From an uncultured Pelagibacteraceae bacterium (GTDB lineage Bacteria > Pseudomonadota > Alphaproteobacteria > Pelagibacterales > Pelagibacteraceae): a stretch of DNA of 64,000 nucleotides. The stretch is from positions 62,001-126,000 of the forward strand of contig CACGAC010000001.1 of assembly GCA_902571015.1 (NCBI GenBank), in the 5' to 3' direction. Every line of letters starts with the position of its first letter. The stretch's first letter is position 1. A program made the translations under genes and the position numbers. The notes under the pieces were generated by a model. That model did not search any database. It saw only the letters and a program-made list of their open reading frames with translations, and was not told the origin of the DNA. Positions 45,453 to 54,400 of the stretch are shown here, piece by piece.

Positions 45453-46328
45453 TTGAAGTATTTATCAAACAGAAATGGATTTTTAGGAGTCGACAATAAA
45501 TTTAATTTCAAAGAAAAGGTTGTTGTGGTTCCATTTGGACTTGAGAAAACTGTTAGTTATGGTGGTGGCACCAGAAATGGACCTAAAGAAATTATAAAGG
45601 CTTCTCATCAAGTGGAATTATATGATGAAGAGCTAAATTGTGAGCCTTATAAAAAAATTGGGATTAAAACATTAAAGCCCTTTAAAATTCATAGAAATAT
45701 CAAAAAGGCTCTTGAAAAAATGTCAAATATAAATAAAGAAATTTTAGATAAAAGACTTTTTCCAATCACGTTTGGAGGAGAACATTCAATTACACCCGGA
45801 TGTATTTATCCATTTGTTAAAAAATACAAAAAAATTTGTCTCTTACATTTCGATGCCCATGCTGATTTAAGAAATAGTTACAATGGTGAAAAGTTCTCTC
45901 ATGCATCAGCAATTAGAAGGTGCTTAGACCATAAAAATATATCATTAATATCTTTTGGGATCAGAAATATATCAGAGAGTGAAATTCCATTTTTAAAAAA
46001 GAATAAATCAAGAATAAATATTTTTTGGGCAAAAGATAAATCAAAGTGGGATTTAACAAAATTTAAAAAACTTATAAAAAATAAGACAGTTTATTTAACA
46101 TTTGATGTCGATGGTTTCGACTCAAGTATCATGCCAGCCACTGGGACTCCTGAACCTGGTGGATTATTATGGGATGAGACACTCAATATAATTAAAATTG
46201 CTGCAAAAAATTCAAACATTGTTGGTGCTGACATCAATGAATTAGCACCTATTAAAGGTTTTAATTCATATAACTTTCTTGTTGCAAAGCTCGCTTATAA
46301 AATATTGTCTTATAAGTTTTTGATTTAA
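45453..46328 (+). CDS. speB: ureohydrolase (agmatinase/arginase family)
   Basis: A 291-residue binuclear manganese enzyme that releases urea from agmatine, arginine or a related guanidino compound. Metal ligands are in TFGGEHSITPG, LLHFDAHADLR and LTFDVDGFDSS. The start is a TTG at 45453, three bases after the previous stop; no nearer ATG fits. In this operon it would give putrescine or ornithine. Agmatinase is my preference because of the polyamine neighbours, with arginase as the alternative. It interlocks stops with the convergent yhhQ-like gene. Confidence 0.85.
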   Translation: MKYLSNRNGFLGVDNKFNFKEKVVVVPFGLEKTVSYGGGTRNGPKEIIKASHQVELYDEELNCEPYKKIGIKTLKPFKIHRNIKKALEKMSNINKEILDKRLFPITFGGEHSITPGCIYPFVKKYKKICLLHFDAHADLRNSYNGEKFSHASAIRRCLDHKNISLISFGIRNISESEIPFLKKNKSRINIFWAKDKSKWDLTKFKKLIKNKTVYLTFDVDGFDSSIMPATGTPEPGGLLWDETLNIIKIAAKNSNIVGADINELAPIKGFNSYNFLVAKLAYKILSYKFLI

Positions 46329-46879
46329 GCTTTAATTGGCTTGAAAGTTTTTAAAAGTAATCTGAATGGTATTAACATTATCAAAGCTACTATTACTTTT
46401 ACAATCAAATCTCCGAGAGAAAGTGTAATCCATGGCACACCAGTCCCATAAAATGATATCGAAAAAAACAAAAATGTATCGATTGTTGAGCCAATCATTG
46501 AAGATGTTAATGGTGCAACAAACCATTCTTTCTTTCTTAATCTGTCAAATATTTGGACATCTAATAATTGTGCAGTTAAAAATGCAATTCCAGACCCAAT
46601 AGCTATACGAATAGATATAAGATCTGCAAAATCAGTAGAAAATAAAACTGTAAAACCAATTCCTAGTACAAAGCCAAAATATACAATTTTTCTTGCAACT
46701 CTTTTTCCATAAGATCTATTAGCTAAATCTGTAATTAAAAAAGCGATCGGATAAGAGAAAGCTCCGTAGGTTAATATTTCATTTAAACCATAATAATTAA
46801 TTGGAAATTGAACAAGATAATTAGAGGATAGGACAACAACACCCATCAAAAATGATAGAAGTAAAAATGATTTACTCAT
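46325..46879 (-). CDS. VUT-family protein, probable queuosine precursor transporter (YhhQ-like)
   Basis: A 184-residue inner-membrane protein with about six hydrophobic segments and the motifs LTYGAFSYPIAFLITDLANRSYG, SGIAFLTAQLLDVQIFDRLRKK, and STIDTFLFFSISFYGTG, which mark the VUT/QPTR family. E. coli YhhQ imports preQ0/preQ1 for queuosine synthesis. Its start overlaps the end of rpmB by one base, an arrangement that suggests cotranscription with the ribosomal protein. Confidence 0.87.
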   Translation of the reverse strand: MSKSFLLLSFLMGVVVLSSNYLVQFPINYYGLNEILTYGAFSYPIAFLITDLANRSYGKRVARKIVYFGFVLGIGFTVLFSTDFADLISIRIAIGSGIAFLTAQLLDVQIFDRLRKKEWFVAPLTSSMIGSTIDTFLFFSISFYGTGVPWITLSLGDLIVKVIVALIMLIPFRLLLKTFKPIKA

Positions 46880-47193
46880 TAAGCTGTTTTAGATTGTGCA
46901 GTTTTTTTTTGAAATGGAGATTTAATTAATAAACTTTTTTTTAGTTTTTTTAATCTAGGAGATAAATTTTTATTTTTTACAGATTTTAGGAATTCATCAA
47001 AACTACCTTTTTTATCTACTGATCTAACCCCTGCATTACTCACTGTTAATTTTAAGCTTCTTTTTAAAAGTTCACTTGTAAATTTTACTTTTTTTAAATT
47101 AGGTAAGAATCTTCTTTTTGTCTTATTGTTAGCATGACTAACGTTATGACCTTTCATTGGATTTTTTCCAGTTAATTCGCATTTTTTTGTCAT
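46879..47193 (-). CDS. rpmB: 50S ribosomal protein L28
   Basis: Ribosomal protein of the large subunit. The 104-residue form is longer than the E. coli protein, as usual in alphaproteobacteria, and has [33 protein letters not shown] near the start, the L28 signature, and a Lys-rich C-terminal extension. A consensus-like sigma-70 promoter lies just upstream. The gene is followed by and overlaps the yhhQ-like transporter gene. Confidence 0.97.
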   Translation of the reverse strand: MTKKCELTGKNPMKGHNVSHANNKTKRRFLPNLKKVKFTSELLKRSLKLTVSNAGVRSVDKKGSFDEFLKSVKNKNLSPRLKKLKKSLLIKSPFQKKTAQSKTA

Positions 47194-47205
47194 AATTTGT
47201 TCGAC

Positions 47206-47234
47206 TATATAAAGTGAGATATTGATGGCGTCAA
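47206..47234 (-). promoter_or_regulatory. sigma-70-type promoter of rpmB
   Basis: On the minus strand TTGACG (47234-47229) is followed by a 17-nt spacer and TATATA (47211-47206). The -10 lies about 12 nt before the rpmB ATG, so the leader would be very short. Good match and spacing for a strong ribosomal-protein promoter. Confidence 0.7.
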
Positions 47235-47249
47235 GTTTATTAGATTATT

Positions 47250-48296
47250 CTAATCCTTTTTTCCTACTATTTCATTAAAGTTTTTTACACCATCTTTTAA
47301 TAGTATTTCCTTTAGTTCTTTTTTAATTAGACCAACAATATTTGGACCTCTAAAAACCATGCCTGTATAAAGTTGTAAATAATCAGCTCCTGCTAAAAAT
47401 TTTTGATAAGCAGATCTGCCAGAGTCCACACCACCTACGCCTATAATTTTAATTCTGCCCTTTAAAACTTTATAAAATTTTCTGATTAACTCTGAAGACT
47501 TTAACTCAATAGGTTTCCCGGATAATCCTCCTTTTTGATGGCTTTGAGTATTTTGTAAATTTTCTCTTGTTGTATCAGATGTGTTAGAAATAATAGCAGC
47601 TTCTATCTTGTTATCTAAAAGCACTTCAGAAATTTTCATAATTTCTTTGTCATTAATATCTGGTGATACTTTTACCGCTATAGGTGTTTTAGAGTTAAGA
47701 TCTCTCTTCTCTTTTTCTATTAGTTTTAAAAGATCATCTAATTTTTTTTGGTCGTGAAAGTTTCTTAAATCTTCGGTGTTTGGTGAGGAAATATTAATAG
47801 TAATATAATCAGAGACCCCATTAAACATTTTTAAACACTGTATATAATCATTTGTTCTATCTTCTGAGTCTTTATTAGGTCCAATATTTATTCCAAGTAA
47901 TCCGGTTGGATTATTTCTTTTAATTCGATCTACAATGTTTTTTGAACCTAGATTATTAAAACCAAGTCTATTTATCAGAGCCTCATCTTCTACTAGTCTA
48001 AAAACTCTAGGTTTAGGATTTCCGTATTGTTCTAATGGTGTAACAGTTCCTACTTCGACAAAACCAAACCCTAAATTGAACAATGAATTGTATACCTCGG
48101 CATTCTTATCAAATCCTGCTGCCATACCAATTGGATTTTCTATTTCTTTGTTAAATAATTTAGTCTTAAAAAGAGGATTATTTTTTTCGTCATCTAAAAT
48201 ATTTGGAATAAAATTAAATTTTAGTGACTTTATCGCTAAACTATGAGCCGTCTCGGGATCTAATTTAAAAATTAAAGATCTTAAATTTGAAAACAT
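47250..48296 (-). CDS. pyrD: dihydroorotate dehydrogenase (quinone), class 2
   Basis: Membrane-associated flavoenzyme of pyrimidine synthesis that passes electrons to ubiquinone. The 348-residue protein has NPIGMAAGFDKNAEVYN, FVEVGTVTPLEQYGNPKPRVFRL, NISSPNTEDLRNF with the catalytic Ser, and GVGGVDSGRSAYQKFLAGAD for FMN phosphate binding. The N-terminal helical extension marks class 2. The start shares one base with the end of lysK, so the pair is cotranscribed. Confidence 0.97.
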   Translation of the reverse strand: MFSNLRSLIFKLDPETAHSLAIKSLKFNFIPNILDDEKNNPLFKTKLFNKEIENPIGMAAGFDKNAEVYNSLFNLGFGFVEVGTVTPLEQYGNPKPRVFRLVEDEALINRLGFNNLGSKNIVDRIKRNNPTGLLGINIGPNKDSEDRTNDYIQCLKMFNGVSDYITINISSPNTEDLRNFHDQKKLDDLLKLIEKEKRDLNSKTPIAVKVSPDINDKEIMKISEVLLDNKIEAAIISNTSDTTRENLQNTQSHQKGGLSGKPIELKSSELIRKFYKVLKGRIKIIGVGGVDSGRSAYQKFLAGADYLQLYTGMVFRGPNIVGLIKKELKEILLKDGVKNFNEIVGKKD

Positions 48297-49858
48297 TATT
48301 TAATTTTATTTAATATAAGATCTTTTGTTTCTTTCACACCAAAAAAACTTATAAAAAAACCCATCCTTGGTCCATTTTCGTCTCCAAAAACTACTTCGTA
48401 AATTAATTTAAACCAATCTCGAAGGTTCTCAGTATATCCATTTTCTTTACCAGTCGAATATATCATTGTTTGAATATCTTCTGGTTTCATTTTGTCGTCA
48501 CATTTATCTAAAGTTTTTACCAGAGCTTCTAAAGCTTTTTTTTCCTCACCATTAGGTTTTTTATATTTTTTTTTCAATTTTATTACGTCGTTAAAATATT
48601 TTATTGCATAGCCTATTAAATTATCAAAGATAGGATTATCTTTCTCCGAAATGTCTTTTTTATATTTTTTGACAAATTTCCAAAGAAGTTCTTTGCTGTC
48701 AGCATTACTTGTTTCGACCAAGTTTAATAACATTGAAAACGACATAATCATATTTTCTTTAGGCACCAAACTATTATGAACATGCCATACAGGATTCATA
48801 AGTAGCTGCAACTCATTTTGATTTTTTGCTTTCTCAATCAGATCCAAATAATCATCGACAGTTTTTGAAACTATTTCTTTGTAAAGTTTTTTTGCTCTTT
48901 TTGGATTTTGATACATATACAGCGACAAACTTTCAGGGGAAGCATACTCTAACCATTGATCAATAGTAATGCCGTTTCCCTTTGATTTTGAAATCTTCTC
49001 TCCTTTTTCATCCAAAAATAGTTCATATGCAAACCCTGAGGGATTTGTTTTTCCAATCAATTTGATAATTTTTGTTGAAAGTATCGCGCTCTCTATAAGA
49101 TCTTTTCCATACATTTCAAAATCAACATCTAGTGCATACCATCTCATAGCCCAATCAACTTTCCACTGTAATTTACAATTTCCATCATAAATGCTTGTTT
49201 CCAAATCTTTTCCATTATTATCAAAAACAATAATAGATTTTTCTTTATTAATATTTTTTACAGGTATTTCTAGAACATGACCTGTAACCGGACAAATTGG
49301 AAGAAATGGACTGTACGTTTTTTGTCTCTCTTTTCCTAGTGTAGGAAGTATTATATTCATTATACCATCATAATTCTCTAAAATAATTTGTAGAGAAGAG
49401 TTAAAGAAACCTGATTTATAAAGTGATGTTGAACTTTTAAAACTATATTTAAATTTAAAATTGTTTAAAAATTTTTTTAACATTTCATTATTATGCTCAC
49501 CAAAACTATTAAATTTTTGAAAGGGATCAGGCACATTGGTAAGTGGTTTGTGTAAATTTTTTTCTAATAATTCTTTTTGTGGAACGTTGTCAGGTACTTT
49601 TCTTAGACCGTCCATATCATCTGAAAAAGTAATGATTTCGGTTGGTAAATCAGTCAAATGTTTTAATGCATTTACAATCATTGATGTCCTTGCAACTTCT
49701 CCAAAAGTTCCTATATGTGGAAGACCACTTGGACCATAACCTGTTTGGAGAATTATTTTGCCTTTTTTTTCTATAAAAGATTTTCTTTCTCGAAGCATTT
49801 TTTTTGCTTCAACGAAAGGCCATGCACTTGTTTTATCAAAATTCTCTTTTTTAATCAT
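48296..49858 (-). CDS. lysK: class I lysyl-tRNA synthetase
   Basis: Charges tRNA(Lys) with the archaeal-type class I enzyme used by many alphaproteobacteria instead of class II LysS. The 520-residue protein has GYGPSGLPHIGTFGEVAR (HIGH equivalent HIGT), and EKISKSKGNGITIDQWL (KMSKS equivalent KISKS) near residue 289. The length is normal for the class. It starts the minus-strand lysK-pyrD pair and diverges from trkH across an 88-nt gap. Confidence 0.96.
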   Translation of the reverse strand: MIKKENFDKTSAWPFVEAKKMLRERKSFIEKKGKIILQTGYGPSGLPHIGTFGEVARTSMIVNALKHLTDLPTEIITFSDDMDGLRKVPDNVPQKELLEKNLHKPLTNVPDPFQKFNSFGEHNNEMLKKFLNNFKFKYSFKSSTSLYKSGFFNSSLQIILENYDGIMNIILPTLGKERQKTYSPFLPICPVTGHVLEIPVKNINKEKSIIVFDNNGKDLETSIYDGNCKLQWKVDWAMRWYALDVDFEMYGKDLIESAILSTKIIKLIGKTNPSGFAYELFLDEKGEKISKSKGNGITIDQWLEYASPESLSLYMYQNPKRAKKLYKEIVSKTVDDYLDLIEKAKNQNELQLLMNPVWHVHNSLVPKENMIMSFSMLLNLVETSNADSKELLWKFVKKYKKDISEKDNPIFDNLIGYAIKYFNDVIKLKKKYKKPNGEEKKALEALVKTLDKCDDKMKPEDIQTMIYSTGKENGYTENLRDWFKLIYEVVFGDENGPRMGFFISFFGVKETKDLILNKIK

Positions 49859-49946
49859 GATTAATTCAAATAAAATCTTAAATTAACGCTTTAACTTATT
49901 CTTATAGAGTTGAAATTTATTTACCATAAAATAATGTTCTATCAAA

Positions 49947-51386
49947 ATGTCTAATTATAAAACTGTTTTTTTTACACTTGGAATTCTTCAAATAATTCTT
50001 GGAATTTTTATGTTGATCCCAATATTTGTTCAATTTTTTTTTAAAGAAATTGACTCCTCTTTTTTTGGTGCCTCAATTATTACAATTATTTTTGGTACAC
50101 TATTTTTTTTATCTAATCTTGATCATGATAAGAAGTTAAATTTACAGCAAGCTTTTTTATTGACTGCATTATCTTGGCTAAGTATCGCAATTTTTGGCTC
50201 ACTTCCTCTAATATTTTCTGAAGTCAATTTTTCGTTTACCAATGCATTTTTTGAGAGTATGTCAGGCATTACAACAACTGGTTCAACAATCATTCCAAAT
50301 TTAGAGGAGATGCCCAAAGCAATTTTACTTTGGAGAGCAATTCTTCAATGGTTGGGTGGTATTGGAATAATTGTTATGGCGATCACTTTGATGCCAATAA
50401 TGAATGTTGGTGGTATGCAATTATTCAAAATTTCTAACAGTGACTCATCGGAAAAAATTCTTCCTAAATCAAAAGAAATTGCATTGAGATTAATTTATAT
50501 TTATTCAGGTCTCACTACTCTTTGCGCAATATCATATAAAATTCTTGGGATGAATACTTTTGATAGTATAACCCATTCTATGACAACAATAGCAACTGGG
50601 GGTTTTTCAAACTATAACGAGTCCATTGGTTTCTTTAACAGTTTTTCAATAGAAATTTCAGCAATGATTTTTATTATCTTGGGAAGTTTACCTTTTATCG
50701 CTTATATCAAATTCTTAAACGGTAATAGAAGAATATTTTTTTCAGATATTCAAATTAGAACTTTTTTGAAAATAATCTTAATAAGTATTTTGATCTTATC
50801 AATTTATTTGTTTTTAGATAAATCGTCTGAACTAAACTTCAGAACAGTTTTATTCAATGTAATCTCAATTTTAACAGGAACTGGATATGTAAATGCGCAA
50901 TTTGATAACTGGGGTGGATTTCCTTTAATTATATTTATAGGTCTAATGTTTATTGGTGGATGTGCTGGCTCAACAACCTGTGGTATAAAAATATTTAGAT
51001 TTCAAATACTTTATTCATTTGTTTTGAATCAACTTAAAAAAATTATTTATCCTAAGGGAATTTTTGTTCTAAAATATAATCAAAGTCCTGTTGATGATAA
51101 ATTTACTGCATCAATTATCTCTTTCATTTATATGTACTTGGTAATTTTTTTTGCGATTACAGCATTGTTATCTTTGACGGGTCTTGATTTTATTACCTCA
51201 ATTTCTGGTGCTGCAACATCTATTTCAAATGTAGGACCTGGCCTAGGTTCAACTATTGGGCCAAACGGAAATTTTTCATCCCTACCTGATGTCTCTAAGT
51301 GGATTTTAAGCTTTGGTATGATTTTGGGTAGATTGGAATTATTTGCAATCCTTGTATTATTTTTACCATCTTTTTGGAGGAATTAA
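49947..51386 (+). CDS. trkH: TrkH-family potassium uptake protein
   Basis: Potassium-translocating membrane subunit. The 479-residue protein has the selectivity-filter-like segments SGITTTGSTI, TIATGGFSN, ILTGTGYVNAQFDNWGG and AATSISNVGPGLG, the four P-loops of TrkH/KtrB proteins, plus GGCAGSTTCGIKIFR. The cytosolic NAD/ATP-binding partner TrkA is not in the window. It heads a plus-strand group with an AmpG-like carrier and an NlpC/P60 protein. Confidence 0.95.
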   Translation: MSNYKTVFFTLGILQIILGIFMLIPIFVQFFFKEIDSSFFGASIITIIFGTLFFLSNLDHDKKLNLQQAFLLTALSWLSIAIFGSLPLIFSEVNFSFTNAFFESMSGITTTGSTIIPNLEEMPKAILLWRAILQWLGGIGIIVMAITLMPIMNVGGMQLFKISNSDSSEKILPKSKEIALRLIYIYSGLTTLCAISYKILGMNTFDSITHSMTTIATGGFSNYNESIGFFNSFSIEISAMIFIILGSLPFIAYIKFLNGNRRIFFSDIQIRTFLKIILISILILSIYLFLDKSSELNFRTVLFNVISILTGTGYVNAQFDNWGGFPLIIFIGLMFIGGCAGSTTCGIKIFRFQILYSFVLNQLKKIIYPKGIFVLKYNQSPVDDKFTASIISFIYMYLVIFFAITALLSLTGLDFITSISGAATSISNVGPGLGSTIGPNGNFSSLPDVSKWILSFGMILGRLELFAILVLFLPSFWRN

Positions 51387-51388
51387 AT

Positions 51389-52765
51389 TTGATAGAAATT
51401 AAAAAAAATTCTTTTTCTGAAATGTTCTCGGTTTATTTTGACAAAAGAATGCTCAAAATTTTATTGCTTGGTGCAATATCAGGTTTTCCATGGGTTTTGA
51501 TTGGAAGTAGTCTAAGTTTATGGTTAAAAGAAGATGGATTAAGTAGATCAACTGTTGGATGGGCTGGATTAATTTTTGCAGTTTACGCATTTAATTATTT
51601 ATGGGCACCTTTAATAGATAGAATACAAATACCATATTTAACAAAAAAAATAGGTCACAGAAGAGGATGGATTGTTTTGATGCAAATTATCATCTTACTC
51701 TCACTCGCTCTTTGGAGTTTACTCGATCCATCTGAAAATTTAGCTTTAGTTGTTTCAGTAGGCTTAATAATTGCTATAGCATCATCAACTCAAGATATAA
51801 CAGTTGATGCTTTAAGAATTGAACAGATTGGTGAGAATGAGGGAAAATCCATGGCTGCTGGAGCCGCAATGGCGGTTGTCGGTTGGTGGACAGGATACAA
51901 GTTAGGTGGAGTACTATCATTATTTGCAGCAGATATTATACAAAACATTGGTTTTGAAAATTATTGGCAACTAACTTTCTTAATTTTGGGGATTTTAGTA
52001 ATTTTAATGAACATTGGCTTAATGTTCGTTAACGAGTCTGGAAATTTAAAGAGACATAATCAACAAAAAGAAAATGATAAATTGATATCATCTCAATTTA
52101 AAAAAGAAAATATATTTACAAAATTGATAACCTGGGTTGCTGGAACAATTAGTGGTCCAATCATTAGTTTTTTTAAAAAAAATGGCTTTTCGATTGCTTT
52201 AGGAATTTTAGGATTTGTTTTTTTATTTAAAGTGGGCGAAGCATTTCTTGGAAGGATGTCTATAATTTTTTATAAAGAAATAGGTTTTAGTAAGTCGGAT
52301 ATCGCTATTTACTCTAAAACGTTAGGTTGGATCACTACTGTGACGTTTACTCTTTTAGGTGGACTTTTTGTAATAAGATCCGGTGTTTTAAAGGCGATGT
52401 TTTTTGCTGGAGTAATGATGGCAAGCACAAACCTTTTATTTAGTGTATTGGCCTGGAGCGATAAATCAGAATTTTTATTTGCTATTGCAGTTATTTTTGA
52501 CGATATAGCTGCTGCATTTGCAACAGTAGCTTTTGTAGCCTTTATATCTATGCTCGTAGACAGAGCCTATACAGCAACTCAATATGCGCTCCTAGCGTCG
52601 ATAGGCACCGCTGGTAGAACAACTTTAGCCTCCTCCTCCGGCGCCCTTGTTGATTGGTTAAATGGTGATTGGGGAATATTTTTTATTTTAACTGCGCTAA
52701 TGGTCATTCCTTCTTTAATAATCCTATGGATTATGAAAAATAAACTACAACTAAGTGAAAAATAA
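51389..52765 (+). CDS. AmpG-like MFS permease
   Basis: A major-facilitator membrane protein of about 458 residues with 12 hydrophobic segments. GAISGFPWVLIGSSLSLWLKEDGLSRSTVGWAGLIFAVYAFNYLWAPLIDR and ASSTQDITVDALRIE are hallmarks of AmpG-type carriers, which import anhydromuropeptides for wall recycling. I start at TTG 51389, which lies 8 nt after a GGAGG site at 51376-51380; an in-frame TTG at 51374 falls within that site. The cell-wall role fits with the AmgK/MurU genes elsewhere in the window. It overlaps the NlpC/P60 gene by 11 nt. Confidence 0.85.
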   Translation: MIEIKKNSFSEMFSVYFDKRMLKILLLGAISGFPWVLIGSSLSLWLKEDGLSRSTVGWAGLIFAVYAFNYLWAPLIDRIQIPYLTKKIGHRRGWIVLMQIIILLSLALWSLLDPSENLALVVSVGLIIAIASSTQDITVDALRIEQIGENEGKSMAAGAAMAVVGWWTGYKLGGVLSLFAADIIQNIGFENYWQLTFLILGILVILMNIGLMFVNESGNLKRHNQQKENDKLISSQFKKENIFTKLITWVAGTISGPIISFFKKNGFSIALGILGFVFLFKVGEAFLGRMSIIFYKEIGFSKSDIAIYSKTLGWITTVTFTLLGGLFVIRSGVLKAMFFAGVMMASTNLLFSVLAWSDKSEFLFAIAVIFDDIAAAFATVAFVAFISMLVDRAYTATQYALLASIGTAGRTTLASSSGALVDWLNGDWGIFFILTALMVIPSLIILWIMKNKLQLSEK

Positions 52766-53507
52766 TTTTTTAAATAAATCTGTAGCTAACATTTACTTTA
52801 AACCGTCTCCAAATTCTGAGGTAGTTTCACAAATTTTATATGGAGAGAAATTTAAGATTCTATTGAAAAGAAAAAAATATATAAAAATAAAAACTCATTA
52901 TGACAATTATATTGGATATATAAAAAAGGATAAGTTTTTAGAAAATTTTAAACCCTCGCATAAAATTTCAAAAATTAAATCTAGAATTTTCTTTAAAAGA
53001 GGTAAAAGATTTTTGTCTTCAAACCATTATCTATATTATGGATCTGGTGTTTGTAAACGAAATGAAAATAAAAAGTATATAGAATTTGAAAAAAATAAAT
53101 GGATCAAAAAAACTGATATCAAAAATATTGATCATCATGAAAAAAATTATATTAAAATATTCAAATGTTTTTTAAACACAAAATACTTATGGGGCGGAAA
53201 AACCTGTGTTGGAATTGATTGTTCAGCATTAATTCAAATCTATTTTTATTACAATAGAATATTTTTTCCAAGAGATACAAAAGATCAAATAAGATTTTGT
53301 AAAAGAAAAAGAGGTAGAAATCATCTTAAAGGAGACATCGTATTTTGGAAAGGACATGTCGGTATATGTCTAAATAAGTCTAGATTTATTCATGCTTATG
53401 GACCAAAAAAAAAGGTGATAATAATGCCAACAGTACAAACAATTAAATTAATTGATAAAACCGCAAATCTGAAAGTTAAAAAAGTAAGTAATATTAGTAA
53501 TATTTAA
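52755..53507 (+). CDS. NlpC/P60-family cell-wall hydrolase with SH3-like domain
   Basis: A 250-residue cysteine peptidase of peptidoglycan stem peptides. The N-terminal half holds SH3b-like repeats (SVANIYFKPSPNSEVVSQILYGEKF). The C-terminal domain has GIDCSALIQ with Cys156, GHVGICL with His201 and IHAYG with His213, matching the NlpC/P60 catalytic triad. It starts with GTG at 52755, overlapping the upstream carrier by 11 nt. No clear signal peptide is seen, so it may be cytosolic, acting on imported muropeptides. Stops interlock with tyrA. Confidence 0.88.
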   Translation: MKNNFLNKSVANIYFKPSPNSEVVSQILYGEKFKILLKRKKYIKIKTHYDNYIGYIKKDKFLENFKPSHKISKIKSRIFFKRGKRFLSSNHYLYYGSGVCKRNENKKYIEFEKNKWIKKTDIKNIDHHEKNYIKIFKCFLNTKYLWGGKTCVGIDCSALIQIYFYYNRIFFPRDTKDQIRFCKRKRGRNHLKGDIVFWKGHVGICLNKSRFIHAYGPKKKVIIMPTVQTIKLIDKTANLKVKKVSNISNI

Positions 53508-54400
53508 TCTCTCCCAAAGTCAGGTTTGTTTACATCCTGTTTTAATTTAATAATTTTAGACCTAACTTTTTTAGTCTGAGATAATTTTTTTAAAATTGAT
53601 TTATTATTTTTAGAATTTATGTCTTTTTTGAAAGATATTAAATTTTTGATAAACAAGTCAATCGCTTTTGTAACATTAACCTTATTATCAAAGAAAATAT
53701 CTCTCCACATAATCTCATTTGAAGCAGCTATTCTTGAAAAATCTCTCAACCCCCCAGCACTGTATTTGATAAGCCCAAATTTGAGTATTTTTTCAAAATC
53801 TTGAGCCGATTTAACCAAATTATAGGCTATTAAATGTGGTAAATGACTTGTGATAGAAAAAACTTTGTCATGTTTTTCAGAGTTCATAATAACAGTTTTT
53901 GAGCCCATCTTTTTCCAAAAAGAAATTAAAAATTTTAAATTCTTAGAACTTGTTTTTTTATCCTTAATCAATACACACCATTTATCCTCAAACATATCAG
54001 CTTTTCCAAATTCTGGTCCACTCACCTCTGATCCAGCGATAGGGTGACTCCTAATCCAATTTATACCACCCTTCAAAAATTTTTTAATAATTTTTGATGA
54101 CTCAATTTTTGAAGATCCCACATCAGTAATCAGTGTCTTTGGCGAAATAGTTTTATTAATTTTAAGAATGAGTTTTTTATATTCACTCGTTGATGTGCAA
54201 ACAATCACTAAGTTTGAATTTACCAAACCATCTTTAAGTGATTTAACAATTGTCCCAGGTAATCTGAGACTTTTTATTTTAGTGATATTAGATTTTGATT
54301 TTTCATAAATAAATATTTTTTTTGCTAATTTTTTTTTTGAAATCTTCCTTACTAAAGAAGAACCCAGCAATCCACAGCCTATAATTAATACATTTCTCAT
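53504..54400 (-). CDS. tyrA: prephenate/arogenate dehydrogenase (TyrA family)
   Basis: NAD(P)-dependent step of tyrosine synthesis. The 298-residue protein starts with the dinucleotide fold NVLIIGCGLLGSSLVRK, and has TDVGSSK, RSHPIAGSEVSGPEFG (substrate-binding His), ITSHLPHLIAYNLV and a C-terminal helical dimer domain. It overlaps hisC by 4 nt. The hisC-tyrA pairing next to metX is a common alphaproteobacterial arrangement. Whether it prefers prephenate or arogenate is not clear. Confidence 0.93.
   Translation of the reverse strand: MRNVLIIGCGLLGSSLVRKISKKKLAKKIFIYEKSKSNITKIKSLRLPGTIVKSLKDGLVNSNLVIVCTSTSEYKKLILKINKTISPKTLITDVGSSKIESSKIIKKFLKGGINWIRSHPIAGSEVSGPEFGKADMFEDKWCVLIKDKKTSSKNLKFLISFWKKMGSKTVIMNSEKHDKVFSITSHLPHLIAYNLVKSAQDFEKILKFGLIKYSAGGLRDFSRIAASNEIMWRDIFFDNKVNVTKAIDLFIKNLISFKKDINSKNNKSILKKLSQTKKVRSKIIKLKQDVNKPDFGRD

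Noticed and set aside
46332-46526. Short minus-strand frame inside the yhhQ-like gene
   Set aside because: It lies in an alternative frame of a well-supported membrane protein gene and has no independent start signals.
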